Shown here: positions 33,115 to 41,841 of the stretch, one piece after another
Position numbering within the stretch: the first letter of the stretch is position 1
Layout of the letters: every line of letters begins with the position of its first letter
Origin: Mangrovimicrobium sp048323675
GTDB lineage: Bacteria > Pseudomonadota > Gammaproteobacteria > Pseudomonadales > Halieaceae
Assembly (NCBI RefSeq): GCF_048323675.1
Contig: NZ_JBLWFK010000001.1
Coordinates: forward strand, 558,001 to 622,000
Direction of reading: 5' to 3'
DNA length: 64,000 nt
Translations under genes and position numbers: made by a program
Notes under the pieces: model-generated
Databases searched by the model: none
What the model was told of the DNA's origin: nothing
The model's input: only the letters and a program-made list of their open reading frames with translations

Positions 33115-35023
33115 CGTTGCGGCTGCCCAGGCGGCAGACTTTCAGCTGCTGCAGGTGCAGCAGCGCGGGAATCCTGCGGATATTGTCGCGGTCCTTTTCC
33201 TTGTCGGCCTCGGTCAGGGCTTCCCAGGGCACCAGGTCCGGGTGCAGCATCTGGTCCTCGTCGCGCTGCTCGCCGTAGCTGTAACCGGCCAGGTACTTGT
33301 CTGCCATCCAGCGGTGGTGTTCCAGCCGCGCCAGTTGTTCAAGGGTACTGGCGTCGGGCGGAAAGGCGATTTCCGCTGCCGAGGCCAACTCGCTGTAGGC
33401 AGTGCAGCCACACAGGCGCAGCTTGATGTCGATGTGCGCCGCAGCGCGCTGGTTGGCGCGCTTCTTGTGCGCGGGCAGCTCGGACCAGGGGATGAGAGAG
33501 GCGTTGTTGCCGGCATTTTCCCCCCGCGCGATCTGGGTCCGGGCGTAATCGTTGTGCAGTGTCCGCGCCATCAGGTCGAGGGCCTCGTTGACCACAACGT
33601 CAATTGTCAGGGTTTCGTCGAGAATCTCGAAGTATTCGATCGGTTCGTGGACGGGAAGTCGCGCCTTGTTTTCCCGGATCGGTTCGAAATCGTCGTCGAT
33701 GATCTCGGCGAGGAAGTTCTGCTGGTTCAGGCAGACCACAAAGTTGAGCGGCGGCAGCTTCGCCAGGCGCCGCAGGCGGTTCAACCGCCGCGCGCAGAGA
33801 ATGCCCTCGACATCCTGTCGCATCGCCACATAGCAGACCTTGAAAGTGGACTGCGCCTGGATTTGCCGCCAGTAGTCCTCGTCGATGGTCAGCGGGTCGG
33901 CGTAGATGAATTCGATCTCGAGGGTTTTCGCCAGGTGTGGGTAGCGGTAAAGGAAGCGCCCGACTTCCTCCTCGCGCTCGGGCGAGCACAGCACCGTGGC
34001 CCGCGGCAGGCGGAAGTCGGTGTAGTGGGCGGTGAGGGCGGTCTGGATAATCAGTTCCCGCACCAGCGCAGTGAACCCGATAAACAGCACATGCATGGGC
34101 TCGCAGCTCGCATCGACGGGCCGGTGGTAGAGGTCCGGAGCGCAGAGCTGGAAGATATTGCGGGCGAAGGTTTCGCGACGATTGAACAGGCGGATGGCGA
34201 AGCGCGGGCTGTTGGTCTCGAAAAAACTGTGGGCGCTGAACACCTCGTAGATGTCCGGGGTATCCACGCACATGAAACAACGCAGGCCGAGGTGTGCCGA
34301 TTCCGTACCGACGGGTTGCTCATGGCGTTCGGCGATCTGGTCCAGCTTTTTTACCTCCCGGTCCTTGAGGCGCCGCGTCAGCCGCTCGGCAGCCTTGGCA
34401 ATCGCGATGTTCGCCTTGTCGTCACTGGTGCACAGGAACAGCTCCTTGGCGTACACCACGCGCGTATCGTGCAGCACGAGGGGGTCCATGGCGTTGCCGT
34501 GCACGGTAATCGCCCCCATGTGCTTGAGTTCCGCCACCATCGGGTTCAGCGGGTCGTTGTCGATGACGACGACCCCCTTGTCACTGTTGAGCAGGTAGTC
34601 GCGGGCGATGCGGAAGCCGGTTTCACCGATACCGCAGATCACCACGAAGCGCCGCTTCCGGGACAGCAGCCAGTACAGCGACACCTGGTGATCGACCTGG
34701 CTCCACACGGCCTTGGCCGCGGTGTAGAGCAGTATCATCGGCGCCAGCGCGCGAGCTACCTGCAAATGCAGGGGCCAACCCGTGGTGGCGTCCGGCCCTT
34801 CGAAGACGAACAGTTGCAGGCTGGCATAGACCACGTCCCACCAGGTGTGGCTGCCGTCCGGGTTGGAGAGCAGCATGACCTGGGTATAGCCGAGGCAGGC
34901 TAACAGGAAGGCTCCCACCGCGAGCATACCCACCAGTGTCCACTCGTGGCGGGAGAAAAAACTCGCCGGTTTCTTGCCGAGGTTGTGTTCGGCGCGGTGA
35001 GATGGGTTGGTAACGCCGGGCAT
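33107..35023 (-). CDS. Membrane TrkA-N protein with C-terminal RyR domain
   Basis: 638 residues from the ATG at 35023, with AGGGA seven bases upstream (a TTG at 35029 is the alternative). N-terminal TM segments are at about 30-55 and 88-108, with a possible pore loop between them (WWDVVYASLQLFVF). A Rossmann TrkA-N domain follows with ICGIGETGFRIAR (GxGxxG type) and VVVIDNDPLNP. A second Rossmann-like part lies at about 300-470. The C-terminal RyR domain (about 565-620) reads HHRWMADKYLAGYSYGEQRD and HPDLVPWEALTEADKEKDRD. The layout suggests a ligand-gated membrane protein. Confidence 0.83.
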   Translation of the reverse strand: MPGVTNPSHRAEHNLGKKPASFFSRHEWTLVGMLAVGAFLLACLGYTQVMLLSNPDGSHTWWDVVYASLQLFVFEGPDATTGWPLHLQVARALAPMILLYTAAKAVWSQVDHQVSLYWLLSRKRRFVVICGIGETGFRIARDYLLNSDKGVVVIDNDPLNPMVAELKHMGAITVHGNAMDPLVLHDTRVVYAKELFLCTSDDKANIAIAKAAERLTRRLKDREVKKLDQIAERHEQPVGTESAHLGLRCFMCVDTPDIYEVFSAHSFFETNSPRFAIRLFNRRETFARNIFQLCAPDLYHRPVDASCEPMHVLFIGFTALVRELIIQTALTAHYTDFRLPRATVLCSPEREEEVGRFLYRYPHLAKTLEIEFIYADPLTIDEDYWRQIQAQSTFKVCYVAMRQDVEGILCARRLNRLRRLAKLPPLNFVVCLNQQNFLAEIIDDDFEPIRENKARLPVHEPIEYFEILDETLTIDVVVNEALDLMARTLHNDYARTQIARGENAGNNASLIPWSELPAHKKRANQRAAAHIDIKLRLCGCTAYSELASAAEIAFPPDASTLEQLARLEHHRWMADKYLAGYSYGEQRDEDQMLHPDLVPWEALTEADKEKDRDNIRRIPALLHLQQLKVCRLGSRNDD

Positions 35024-35107
35024 CAGCAATTCCCTGCTGTATGGTTTATTTCACTTTAGACTAGACGCATTGACCGACGACGCAAAGTCATGGGCCGCGC
35101 GGGAATG

Positions 35108-35144
35108 CGGCCCGGGCATCGCAACTGGTGCGATGCCCGGGCCG
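35108..35144. terminator. Strong 16-bp hairpin between two minus-strand genes
   Basis: CGGCCCGGGCATCGCA (35108-35123) pairs perfectly with TGCGATGCCCGGGCCG (35129-35144) around a five-base loop. It sits between the stop of the gene at 35165 and the start at 35023 on the same strand. No T-run follows, so it may act as a Rho-assisted terminator, a transcript-stabilising hairpin or a REP-type element. Confidence 0.6.
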
Positions 35145-35164
35145 GGTGTGGTGCCTGCCAGGTA

Positions 35165-36979
35165 TCAAGGGGTCGATGGGCAACCGAAATAGGGCAGGCA
35201 GGTATCAGAGGCAGGTACTTCGTCGTACAGCAGGCCGGTCCCTGTATAAGTCAGCCACAGCAGGTGTTTGAGTTCCGCCTTCAGGTGACCGATGGTATTG
35301 GCGGGCACCGACTCATCGCCGAGGTCGTCCTCGGTAAAGGGCGTATTGGCCTCGCTAATCGGGTAGGCGGTAAAGGCCAGGTCGAAGTAGCAGCCGCGCA
35401 GGTCTTCGTAGAGGTGTGATCCGGGGTCATCCAGGCGTTCCAGGAAACCCAGTATGTAGCCTGCCACATCGTCGAATTTGTCGCGCTCATAGTTGTCGCG
35501 TATGTGGTTCAGGTAATACTGCAGCGTGGATTGCGCGGTGCCGTTGCGGTTGATGCAGGGGAATACCGTTTGCACGTACTCCTCGATATGGGTGAGGCCC
35601 TGGTTAAACAGTTTGTGGTAGAAATCGGACAGTTCCGCGTCGGTGTCATCTCCCACTGTATAGGTTGCCTCTGGAAGTGCGTGGCGCAGTTGGTAGGCAA
35701 ATATGGATACGCCGCCGCGTGAGGGACGAGTGCTGCCACAGGGGCCGACTGTCGCTTCCCGCGGCGCCGGGACGCCATTTGGATCAAGGTCGATCATCCC
35801 GTCGCTATTGAGGTAGGGAATCTCGTCGTAGGGGGGAGTGGTAGGGGTGCCGTCACTGTAGATGTTGTTCGGTACCTGCAAAACCTGCGGGCGTCGGGCG
35901 GGATCTGGTGACCTGCAGGCATAGTCGGGATCATCTCCATCCTCAATGATCATCTCGATCACATCCGCATCGATTTCCAGGTCGCTCTTCAGCACCAGGA
36001 ACTGGATTTTCGGGTCGTCAGAGGGGTAGCCGCAGTAGTCTTCGGGTACGACGAAGTCGGGTTTGCCATTTCCTGTCAGGTCGACATACAGCGGGACCGG
36101 GGCGGGTTTGACATCGCCATCACCGCAATAGCCGCGGGTGTCGTCGGCAATAAACACGCCCTGCTTGTAGATCGTCCCGACGAAGTTTTCCCGGGCGTGA
36201 ACGTCGAGCTTGACGCCCTTGGCGAGTTCCGCCGAGCAGGCGTCAGCGGTCGAGCCCTGTTGGCAATCACCGGCCTGGAATACCACCGGGTTGTTGGTAA
36301 ATCCGATGACGCCGCAGTCACCGCTGGTGGCGGTGACGGTGGCGCCGGTGATGCGCAGGGGGGGATCGTCCGGGCCCACAAAGGGCACCAGGAATTCATT
36401 GTTGGGGTTGGTGTCGCTGGGATCGGGATTGGGGTAATTGGCCGGGTTTTTCCGGCTGAAGGTAAAGGTGGATTGCCCGCCACCGTATTCATCCAGGGTA
36501 ACTTCACAGGTCTCCCCGTTACCGGATACGACAAAGTCGCTGACCCACATGCCGGTAACATCAAACGCCGCGGCGACGACGTTCGGGTCGTTGGCTGCGT
36601 TGGCGATGTTGACCAGCAGGGTCTCGCCCTTTTCCACCCCGGCCAGATAGGGCCGACCGCTGTCGATGCCCACGCCATCCGCATCGATGTCATAGCCGGG
36701 GGGGGCGGGGTAGGGTGGTTGGTCGCAGGTGTCTGCTGTAAGGTCGCCGCCCAGTGCGGAGAGGTGCACGATACCCCACTCAAAGTCCTTAAAGGCGGAA
36801 GTCCGGAAGTCGATATCGATGGTCGGGTTGTCGGGGTCGCAGGGCGGCGCTGACATCGGCGTGCCTTTGGTGAGCAAGGTGCTCCTTGGTGCAGCTTCGA
36901 TGGGTGCGGTGAGGCAGGCAAAAACAACAAGACCAATCATCCGCAAAGCGAATGACGCCCCGTGGGAGTGCGTAAGCAT
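35165..36979 (-). CDS. Large secreted protein, unknown function
   Basis: 604 residues from the ATG at 36979, eight bases after AAGGAG. A signal peptide (LRMIGLVVFACLTAPIEAAP) is near residues 14-31. The N-terminal half is Pro/Asp/Gly-rich with predicted beta strands and several Cys (PPCDPDNPTIDIDF, GETCEVTL, GDCGVIGF). A segment YVDLTGNGKPDFVVPEDYCG looks like an FG-GAP/VCBS-type calcium-binding turn. The C-terminal third is helical (EEYVQTVFPC, HIRDNYERDKFDDVAGYILG). No enzyme motif is recognised. It is a monocistronic gene followed by a hairpin. Confidence 0.72.
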   Translation of the reverse strand: MLTHSHGASFALRMIGLVVFACLTAPIEAAPRSTLLTKGTPMSAPPCDPDNPTIDIDFRTSAFKDFEWGIVHLSALGGDLTADTCDQPPYPAPPGYDIDADGVGIDSGRPYLAGVEKGETLLVNIANAANDPNVVAAAFDVTGMWVSDFVVSGNGETCEVTLDEYGGGQSTFTFSRKNPANYPNPDPSDTNPNNEFLVPFVGPDDPPLRITGATVTATSGDCGVIGFTNNPVVFQAGDCQQGSTADACSAELAKGVKLDVHARENFVGTIYKQGVFIADDTRGYCGDGDVKPAPVPLYVDLTGNGKPDFVVPEDYCGYPSDDPKIQFLVLKSDLEIDADVIEMIIEDGDDPDYACRSPDPARRPQVLQVPNNIYSDGTPTTPPYDEIPYLNSDGMIDLDPNGVPAPREATVGPCGSTRPSRGGVSIFAYQLRHALPEATYTVGDDTDAELSDFYHKLFNQGLTHIEEYVQTVFPCINRNGTAQSTLQYYLNHIRDNYERDKFDDVAGYILGFLERLDDPGSHLYEDLRGCYFDLAFTAYPISEANTPFTEDDLGDESVPANTIGHLKAELKHLLWLTYTGTGLLYDEVPASDTCLPYFGCPSTP

Positions 36980-37367
36980 GGGTTTCGCTCCTTCGGGGTT
37001 CGCCAGAAGAACGCCCGAAAAAATATTGGCCAGGAAAGTCCCTCTCCAGTCCACCTGCATGGTAATCCCGGCCGAAAATCACCACGCTTGCGCGACACGC
37101 GTTCAGGGTATAGACAGGAAACAACTGCCCTGACGGTATCGGGATTTGCTGCGTGAGTTGCCCTGATGCTGCTCTGCGGGAACAGTGTCAGAGAGCGAGT
37201 TTTTGTTTTCGCAGCTTCGGGGGTCCAGCACGCCTTGGTTCAGACTAGTTTATGTTGGTTCTTTTGCCTAGTGGATTCTGGCTATTTTTTAGTCAGCCTG
37301 GCCCGGAGACGCGATGTTGGGTCTGGTGTGGGGCAGTAGGGAAGCACTGGCCAGTCTTGCCTGGCAG
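36980..37367. other. Intergenic region upstream of large secreted gene
   Basis: 388 bases. The part next to the start holds the ribosome site AAGGAG. The middle (about 37195-37300) is moderately AT-rich with TTTATGTTGGTTCTTTTG and CTATTTTTTAG, which could hold a promoter. No gene, repeat or tRNA is seen. Confidence 0.4.
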
Positions 37368-38009
37368 CTAACTGATCAGCATGGCCCGGATAATCCTGCG
37401 CAGCAGCAGCTTGTGCCGCGCGACGTTTTCCGGGTCGTCGATTTCCCCGCAGCCGAGTAGGCGGAACTGCCCGGCGGACTGGACGTAGCCGGTGACCAGG
37501 CTGAGGATCGCCAGCAGGTTCAGGACCAGGGTATGGCGGTCGATCTCCCGGCCCAGCCCGAGCTCGTTGATACCCTCCACCCCGCGCTGGAACACGCTTT
37601 CCAGCCAGCCCTGGTAGTGAGTGGCCAGCCCGGGATGGCCGCCAGCCAGGGCCTGCTGCAGCAGCGCCGCGCGCTGGGGGCGCTCTATCAGCAGGTCGCT
37701 GACCAGGGAGGGCAGGTCGGTATAGTCGGGCAGGCCGCTGGCGCCGTCCAGGCGCAGGTTGATCGCAGTGGTAATTGGAGACAGCGCTCGCCGGAGCACA
37801 GCGTCGTAGAGCTCCTGCTTACCGGCGAAATGGTTGTACAGGCCGGGTTCGCGGATGCCTGCGCCGTCGGCAATCTGGCGCAGGCTGGTACCGGCGAAAC
37901 CCTGGTGCGCGAACATCTCCTCAGCCACATCGAGAATACGCGCAGCCGTGCGCTGGCCCTTGGTGCGGGGTGGTTGCGGGGTGCTGAATGAAGATAAGTT
38001 ATCGACCAT
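37368..38009 (-). CDS. TetR/AcrR-family transcriptional regulator
   Basis: 213 residues. The N-terminal HTH (about 17-62) has RILDVAEEMFAHQGFAGTSLRQIADGAGI and the recognition helix EPGLYNHFAGKQELYDAVL region (both given in part), the TetR signature. A ligand-binding helical domain follows, with two Cys-free helices and a C-terminal RRIIRAMLIS. It is probably a repressor. It is divergent from slt; the CRP-like palindrome at 38031 lies in the shared control region and could also be its own operator. Confidence 0.92.
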   Translation of the reverse strand: MVDNLSSFSTPQPPRTKGQRTAARILDVAEEMFAHQGFAGTSLRQIADGAGIREPGLYNHFAGKQELYDAVLRRALSPITTAINLRLDGASGLPDYTDLPSLVSDLLIERPQRAALLQQALAGGHPGLATHYQGWLESVFQRGVEGINELGLGREIDRHTLVLNLLAILSLVTGYVQSAGQFRLLGCGEIDDPENVARHKLLLRRIIRAMLIS

Positions 38010-38030
38010 TCGCTAAAATCTAGCCCATTT

Positions 38031-38046
38031 TGTGAGTCCAGTCACA
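38031..38046. promoter_or_regulatory. CRP-like palindrome between tetR and slt
   Basis: TGTGAGTCCAGTCACA has the exact CRP half-sites TGTGA and TCACA with a six-base gap, and it sits in an AT-rich frame (ATTT before, TAAA after), as in the consensus AAATGTGA-N6-TCACATTT. It lies 22 bases before the tetR start and 217 bases before slt. The binding protein could be CRP/Vfr or the TetR protein itself. Confidence 0.65.
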
Positions 38047-38262
38047 TAAACCAGGGAGTTTTGGTAGCAAAATCCGCCAAAAAATGAGCAATTGATAATA
38101 AATCCGGGGAATGGTCGGGGCGGCTGTTACCGCCGGCAGCGCTTCCCGGTTGCGGGCAGGAGCGAGCGAGAAATTGCCGGGAGCCCTTGCATTCACGCGT
38201 GACGAGTATCACGCTACGGCCCATCGGGGCTGCGTGCCCGACATACCATTGGACTGCTGAAG

Positions 38263-40209
38263 GTGTTAAAGAAACTACTGTCCCACGCCCGTTTGATCGC
38301 CCCTGTCGTCGCGTTGTTTGTCGCCTGTCCCGTGCTGGGCCAGGCGCTGGAGGGCGCCCGGCTGAGCCAGGCTCGCGAAGACTACAGCGCGGCACGCAAG
38401 GCGCTTGTTGGCAGCAACCCGGGTGACTACCAGGCGCTGCGCTCGCGGCTGGACAACTACCCCCTCGCGGTATACCTCGATTACGAACAGCTCAGCAGGC
38501 GCCCGGGCGAGGTCTCGCCGGAGGAGGCCGCGCGATTTATCGGGGACAGTGCCGATACCCCCCTGTCACTGCGTTTCCTGGGCAACTGGCTGCGCCAGGC
38601 CGGCCGGGAGCGCCGTTGGCAGGATTTTCTCGCCGTCAACGCCGGCGAACCCAACAGTCTCGACCTGAAGTGTTATTACTTTCGCGCCCGCCTGGCCACC
38701 GGCGACCCGCAGGCCGCCTGGGACGGCGCGGCGGGCCTCTGGGTCCATGGCAAGTCGCGGCCCGAGGAATGCGACCCGCTGTTCGACGCCTGGATGAAAG
38801 CCGGGCAGCTCAACGACGAGCTGGTGTGGCAGCGCCTGCTGGCCACCTTCGACGCGCGGGAAGGTTCCCTGATGCGCTACGTGGCGGGCCGGGGCAGTGC
38901 GTCCTTGCAACCCTGGTCCGAGCGGCTGCTGTCGGTCTACGCCAAACCCTCGCGCATGCGCAGTGTGCAGTTGCCGCCGGATGAACCCCGCTCGGCGGAC
39001 ATCGTCGTCCACGGACTGGCCTACCTCGCCCGCTATAACCCGGCGCAGGCACTGGATTACTGGCTGCGCTACCAGGAGGAAATGGAGTTCAGCGGGGACC
39101 AGCGCCACTACGCCGAGCACGCCATTGCCCTGCGCAGCATGTTCGCTGAAACGGCGGCCAACACGGACTGGCTGCAGGGTGCCCTGGCGCGCCTCAAAGA
39201 CGACGAGCTGGTCGAAATCCGCCTGCGCTGGGCAATCGGCGAACAGGACTGGGCGGTGATCCGCGATACCCTGCCCCTGCTGTCCGAGGCAGGGCAGGGC
39301 AGCGCAACCTGGGGTTACTGGCGCGCGCGTACCCTGTCCCAGGCAGGGGACGACAAGACCGCTACCGAGCTGCTGCGCACGTTGTCCGGCCAGCGGGAAT
39401 TTCACGGCTTCCTCGCCGCGGACCGCATCGGCGCCGACTACAGCTACAATGACCAGCCGCTCGCTGTTGCGCCCGGCACCCTCGACCAGCTGCGCCAGCT
39501 GCCGGCGGTGCAGCGCATCGAGGAGCTCTACTACCACCAGCGCGAACGCGATGCCCACGCCGAATGGTACATGCTGCTGCAGGAAACCGCGGACACCGCG
39601 CAGTTACAGGCGCTCACCCAGTTGGCCTTCGAGGAGGGCTGGTACCGGATGGCCATCGACGGGGCATCCCGCGCCAGTGCCTGGGATGCCCTGGCGGTGC
39701 GGTTTCCCACCCCCTATTGGGACATATTCCGCAAGAACGCGGCGGCCCAGGGGCTCCAGGGCACCGAGCTGATGTCCATCGCCCGGCGGGAGAGCGCGTT
39801 TTTCCCGGAGGCCAATTCGCCCGCCGGCGCCATGGGCCTGATGCAGATCATGCCGGCCACCGGGCGGCATGTGGCGAAGCAGCTCAAGCTGCCCTTCCAG
39901 CCCGCCGACCTGTACCGGGTGGAATACAACGTGGAACTGGGCAGCGCCTATTACCGCGAGTTGCTGGACCGCTTTGGCGGCAACCGGATATTCGCCCTGG
40001 CGGCCTACAATGCGGGCCCCCACCGGGTGGATCGCTGGCGCAATGGCCGGGGAGAGCAGGTGCCTGTGGATATCTGGGTGGAAACGATTCCCTACCGGGA
40101 GACGCGGAATTATGTGCAGGCCGTGCTGGCCTATAACGTGCTGTTCCAGCACCGCCTGGGCGAGCGCCCGAGCCTGCTGACGGAGACCGAGCGTTCCGCG
40201 TTCTACTGA
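38263..40209 (+). CDS. slt: Soluble lytic murein transglycosylase
   Basis: 648 residues from the GTG at 38263. The signal peptide ends ACPVLGQA. Superhelical U and linker domains (about 30-470) are alpha-helical with repeated LDYWLRYQEE/AEHAIALRSMF units. The C-terminal SLT catalytic domain (about 490-620) has the catalytic Glu in ARRESAFFPEANSPAGAMG, then LMQIMPATG and AAYNAGPHRVDRW. It cleaves the MurNAc-GlcNAc bond with formation of 1,6-anhydro-MurNAc in the periplasm. The length matches E. coli Slt70. Confidence 0.95.
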   Translation: MLKKLLSHARLIAPVVALFVACPVLGQALEGARLSQAREDYSAARKALVGSNPGDYQALRSRLDNYPLAVYLDYEQLSRRPGEVSPEEAARFIGDSADTPLSLRFLGNWLRQAGRERRWQDFLAVNAGEPNSLDLKCYYFRARLATGDPQAAWDGAAGLWVHGKSRPEECDPLFDAWMKAGQLNDELVWQRLLATFDAREGSLMRYVAGRGSASLQPWSERLLSVYAKPSRMRSVQLPPDEPRSADIVVHGLAYLARYNPAQALDYWLRYQEEMEFSGDQRHYAEHAIALRSMFAETAANTDWLQGALARLKDDELVEIRLRWAIGEQDWAVIRDTLPLLSEAGQGSATWGYWRARTLSQAGDDKTATELLRTLSGQREFHGFLAADRIGADYSYNDQPLAVAPGTLDQLRQLPAVQRIEELYYHQRERDAHAEWYMLLQETADTAQLQALTQLAFEEGWYRMAIDGASRASAWDALAVRFPTPYWDIFRKNAAAQGLQGTELMSIARRESAFFPEANSPAGAMGLMQIMPATGRHVAKQLKLPFQPADLYRVEYNVELGSAYYRELLDRFGGNRIFALAAYNAGPHRVDRWRNGRGEQVPVDIWVETIPYRETRNYVQAVLAYNVLFQHRLGERPSLLTETERSAFY

Positions 40210-40239
40210 CGCGGACGCGCAGGGGCGCAGGATTCCCTC

Positions 40240-40262
40240 CCGGGCATCTGGCGATTGCCCGG
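40240..40262. terminator. Hairpin after slt
   Basis: CCGGGCA (40240-40246) pairs with TGCCCGG (40256-40262) around a nine-base loop. It lies between convergent slt (stop 40209) and the gene ending at 40292. No T-run follows. Confidence 0.35.
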
Positions 40263-40291
40263 TGCTGCTGCTTGCCCGGCGGCCTGTTGGC

Positions 40292-40690
40292 CTAGGCGGA
40301 TTCCCGCGCGCGTTGCACCGGTGCCATGCCGGCCTCCTTGGCCAGTCCTGCCCGCTGGTACAGCAGCCAGGCGATGGCGGTGCAGTAGCTCAGGTTGGTC
40401 TGCAATTCACCGTCCGGGTCGCTGAGGAACGCGCGCTGGCTGGCCAGTCCGCGGACACGGCTGGCCATGTCCGGGTTGAACGCCAGGAAGCGGTCCCACA
40501 GGTCCCGATGTTGTGCGGCGGTGATATTGAAGAGCCCGAGTCCATCGTTGCGCGCCGAGAACAAGCCCAGTTCCGGTGCGTTGACCGCGGCTTCGAGCAG
40601 GAAGGCCTCGCAAGCCGGTGTCCATTTCCCCAGGTATTTGAGGGTCGGCCGAATGACCTGGTCCCTCAGGTGCTCTGCAGTAACATACAT
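40292..40690 (-). CDS. Conserved-looking hypothetical protein
   Basis: 132 residues from the ATG at 40690, with AGGAAG upstream. The N-terminus MYVTAEHLRDQVIRPTLKYLG and the pattern SEAFLLEAAVNAPELGLFS look like phage-type structural or lysozyme-related small proteins that I recall vaguely (LRDxVIRPxL plus LLxxAAxxxxELG), but I cannot assign a family. It is helical and soluble. It may be an old phage remnant; this is inference. Confidence 0.6.
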   Translation of the reverse strand: MYVTAEHLRDQVIRPTLKYLGKWTPACEAFLLEAAVNAPELGLFSARNDGLGLFNITAAQHRDLWDRFLAFNPDMASRVRGLASQRAFLSDPDGELQTNLSYCTAIAWLLYQRAGLAKEAGMAPVQRARESA

Positions 40691-41002
40691 AACCTACTTC
40701 CTCGCAGGGATGTCACATCCGTCAGAAACTGCCGTTTTACTTCGGTTATGTGGCCAGGTTTGTTGTAGGCGAGGAAACATGCCCCTGTTTTCCCCGCAGT
40801 TCCGGGCTCACAGGGTAATTTTTAGCACAGAAAAAAATAAAATCCAATAAAAATAGAAAGTTGCAGGTTTTTATTAATCCTAAATAACGGGATACGCTCC
40901 TAACTGGGGGTGGGGCGGTGTTGGTTGGTGAGAGTAACTCCCAGAAAAATTCAATAAAAAATAGTTAAAATCGCCTAAAATACGAAAAAATTCAAAAATA
41001 GC
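40691..41002. other. AT-rich intergenic region with A-tracts
   Basis: 312 bases without a gene. From about 40830 to 41000 there are repeated A-tracts (AAAAAAATAAAATCC, AAAAATAGAAAG, AAAAATTCAATAAAAAATAG, AAAATCGCC, AAAAAATTCAAAAATAGCC) spaced about 10 to 12 bases apart. This is unlike the GC-rich surroundings and suggests curved DNA; a promoter or nucleoid-protein site is possible. Confidence 0.5.
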
Positions 41003-41368
41003 CTAGCCGCCGGCGATTTTCACCGTGTAGCCACTTTTTTCCAGTTCACTTTTGATGACCTCGCGCTGGTCGCCCTGGATTTCGATCGCGCCGTCCTTGA
41101 TTGCGCCGCCGACACCGCATTTCTGCTTCAGGGTTTTGGCCATGGCCTTGAGTTCCTCGCCGGCCAGGGGCAGGCCGCGGACAATGGTGACCACCTTGCC
41201 GCCACGGCCCTTGCTCTCCCGGTGCAGGCGTACGATGCCGTCGCCGGCCGCTGCGGCCGCCTGGTTACGGCACTGGCACTGCGCCACCGGGGCGTGGCAG
41301 CCGGGGCAGAGGCGCCCCTGGTCCGTGGAGTACACCAGTCCGCCGCGGGGTTTGTTCTGTCTGGCCAT
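41003..41368 (-). CDS. yciH: SUI1/eIF1-family protein YciH
   Basis: 121 residues from the ATG at 41368. A zinc-ribbon-like CPGCHAPVAQCQCR (about 20-33) is followed by the SUI1 domain: GDGIVRLHRESKGRGGKVVTIV, then AKTLKQKCGVGGAIKDGAIEIQGD (family core in part). It resembles eIF1 and influences start-codon selection in E. coli (family knowledge). Length is normal. It is divergent from slyX, which starts 75 bases away. Confidence 0.93.
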   Translation of the reverse strand: MARQNKPRGGLVYSTDQGRLCPGCHAPVAQCQCRNQAAAAAGDGIVRLHRESKGRGGKVVTIVRGLPLAGEELKAMAKTLKQKCGVGGAIKDGAIEIQGDQREVIKSELEKSGYTVKIAGG

Positions 41369-41442
41369 CGGTTCACCCTGTGCATATCGTTCGCGCGGCA
41401 GTATAGTAGCGCGCGAACGGGTGGGGAACAGTCGGAGCGGGC

Positions 41443-41676
41443 ATGGCGGAATCACGGGACACAGGTGCGCTGGAGCACATCGAGGCGCTGCAGACCCAGC
41501 TGGCGTTCCTGGAAGACACCGTGGCCCGCCTCAACGATGCCCTCGCCAGCCAGCAGCGGGAAATCCTTACCCTGCGCGACCAGCTCACCCTGCTCAAGCA
41601 TCGTCAGGACGAGCTCCAGCACCGGCAGGAAGATGGTCCGGGTTCGGTGCTCGACGAGCGGCCGCCCCACTATTGA
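41443..41676 (+). CDS. slyX: SlyX-family coiled-coil protein
   Basis: 77 residues with GGAGCGGG upstream of the ATG. A single amphipathic coiled coil (HIEALQTQLAFLEDTVARLN and ILTLRDQLTLLKHRQDELQ, in parts) ends with the conserved tail DERPPHY. Members are small cytoplasmic proteins of unknown role, usually beside slyD or in envelope neighbourhoods. It faces yciH across a short divergent region. Confidence 0.9.
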   Translation: MAESRDTGALEHIEALQTQLAFLEDTVARLNDALASQQREILTLRDQLTLLKHRQDELQHRQEDGPGSVLDERPPHY

Positions 41677-41841
41677 GTGGGATTTTCCGGCCTCATGTAG
41701 CGAATTCAGGCTACTTCCTGCCGCGCCCGGGCCGCAATCATTGCTACCGACCGGCCATTCCGATATAACTACACAAACGGCCTGAGTACCCAGAAGACTT
41801 TCGCCGTTGGCGTTCGGCCAGAGGGATACAAGCAGCACGTC

